From contig JBEAQJ010000187.1 of NCBI GenBank assembly GCA_041163945.1, forward strand, positions 1 through 15,444: DNA of 15,444 nt, in the 5' to 3' direction. Origin of the DNA: Roseicyclus sp041163945. GTDB lineage: Bacteria > Pseudomonadota > Alphaproteobacteria > Rhodobacterales > Rhodobacteraceae. The notes below the pieces were generated by a model. It was not told where the DNA came from. It saw nothing but the letters and a program-made list of their open reading frames with translations, and searched no databases. The translations under genes were made by a program, and so were the position numbers. This document shows positions 14,952 through 15,444 of the stretch, in pieces (positions within the stretch are counted from its first letter, which is position 1; each line of letters starts with the position of its first letter).

Positions 14952-15030
14952 GTGGGGTAATTGATCGACCGCACTAATGCGTTGCATCAAGGCGGACCTT
15001 TCTCGTTGGGCTTGCACAGCGAACGAGCTA
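14952..15030. other. Short spacer between the aldolase gene and the second IS
   Basis: 79 nt with no gene. A weak inverted repeat CTCGTT/AACGAG (15002-15007 and 15022-15027) has a long loop and no T-tract, so there is no convincing terminator for the rightward operon before the insertion sequence. Confidence 0.4.
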
Positions 15031-15101
15031 GGGTCAGGACCCATTGATCTGCTTGAGGCCGCCTGGCTTGCATGATTCAAGCTCCCGAACTGACGGGGGT
15101 G

Positions 15102-15444
15102 ATGATGAGCAACCTTTTCTGGCTGTCCGATGAGCAGATGGAGCGTTTGAAGCCGTTCTTTCCGAAGAGCCATGGCAAGCCGAGGGTCGACGACCGGCGC
15201 GTGCTGAGCGGCATTATCTTCATCAATCGCAACGGGTTGAGATGGTGTGACGCGCCTCGGGAGTATGGCCCGCCCAAGACCCTCTACAACCGATGGAATC
15301 GGTGGGGTGACATGGGGGTGTTCGCCAGGATGATGGAGGGACTGGCCTCCGAAGGCGGCGAGGACAAGGTTGTCATGATCGATGCAACTTACCTGAAGGC
15401 GCACCGCACGGCCTCGAGCCTGCGGGTAAAAAAGGGGGGCCAGA
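15102..15444 (+). CDS. IS427-like transposase, first frame (orfA), cut by window end
   Basis: The visible 114 codons encode the N-terminal DUF4096-like domain of IS5-family transposases (FWLSDEQMERLKPFFPKSHG, DDRRVLSGIIFINRNGLRW, then PPKTLYNRWNRW) and the first catalytic Asp (VVMIDATYLKAHRTASS). The start is ATGATG at 15102/15105 with a G-rich GGGGG about 5 nt upstream. The remainder, including the other catalytic residues, should lie in a second frame beyond 15444, reached through the slippery site at 15428-15434. It is unrelated in sequence to the left-hand IS5-group transposase. Confidence 0.88.
   Translation, partial: MMSNLFWLSDEQMERLKPFFPKSHGKPRVDDRRVLSGIIFINRNGLRWCDAPREYGPPKTLYNRWNRWGDMGVFARMMEGLASEGGEDKVVMIDATYLKAHRTASSLRVKKGGQ
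15428..15434 (+). promoter_or_regulatory. Probable -1 programmed frameshift site in the IS427-like transposase
   Basis: A AAA AAG occurs exactly in the zero frame of orfA (a15428, aaa 15429-15431, aag 15432-15434) and is followed by six G. This is the classic slippery heptamer that two-frame IS5 (IS427-group) elements use to fuse orfA and orfB. The downstream frame is outside the window. Confidence 0.6.

Larger units (their letters stand above)
15031..15444 (+). mobile_element. IS5-family (IS427-like) insertion sequence, left part
   Basis: The element continues past the window edge. Its left end is placed at GGGTCAGGACCCATTGATC, beginning at 15031 and preceded by TA (15029-15030), because the IS427 group inserts at TA and has ends of this general form. 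The transposase starts about 70 nt inside. The exact boundary is inferred, since the right end is not in the window. Confidence 0.55.

Noticed and set aside
1..15444. Search for a composite transposon with the catabolic genes as cargo
   Set aside because: The left and right insertion sequences differ in transposase and terminal sequence, so they cannot form one composite unit.
1..15444. Search for CRISPR arrays, tRNA, rRNA or a riboswitch
   Set aside because: No regularly spaced repeats, cloverleaf-like segments or known riboswitch cores were noticed by eye; intergenic gaps are too short except at 832-1428 and 5649-5926.

Overview
The window looks like high-GC alphaproteobacterial DNA, most likely Rhodobacterales. 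The evidence is the strong GC-third-position bias, a HisD-family dehydrogenase of the type common in roseobacters and Paracoccus relatives, and IS5-family elements of types frequent in that group. This is a judgement from gene content; no 16S or other phylogenetic marker is present.

Layout. (1) 1-973: the right part of an IS5-group insertion sequence, with its transposase and a recognisable right inverted repeat at 959-973. It abuts a CTAA target at 974-977 and cuts into a decayed IS1380-like transposase tail (976-1176). (2) 1177-1428: non-coding, with two overlapping hairpins that probably terminate the operon arriving from the right. (3) 1429-14951: a compact divergent catabolic locus. The leftward arm encodes a periplasmic binding protein, two carbohydrate-type ABC permeases and a double SnoaL-like protein. 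The rightward arm encodes the ABC ATPase, a HisD/HpsN-type dehydrogenase, a second SnoaL-like protein, a LacI-family regulator, a third SnoaL-like protein, a bicupin, a stand-alone MetE catalytic-domain protein, an alpha/beta hydrolase and an RraA-type aldolase. Almost all neighbours overlap by 4-8 nt or are separated by only a few tens of nt, so each arm is very probably one transcript. (4) 15031-15444: the start of a second, different IS5-family element (IS427-like) with a slippery A6G stretch just before the window ends.

How it may work. The ABC system imports a small organic compound whose identity the sequence does not give. The dehydrogenase, the SnoaL-fold proteins, cupin, hydrolase, MetE-like protein and aldolase have the look of a pathway that oxidises an alcohol, isomerises or dehydrates, moves or removes a one-carbon or thiol-linked group, and cleaves a 2-oxo acid. 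The divergent promoter region (5649-5926) holds two 18-bp LacI-type operators in opposite orientation (5760-5777 and 5883-5900, 15 of 18 bases identical). The LacI regulator encoded in the rightward arm is the obvious candidate to bind them, giving joint control of uptake and catabolism.

The most interesting points are the operator pair, the unusual enzyme combination with three SnoaL-like paralogues and an orphan MetE core, a cupin whose usual last metal histidine is an arginine, and an abrupt composition change inside the last quarter of the RraA-type gene.
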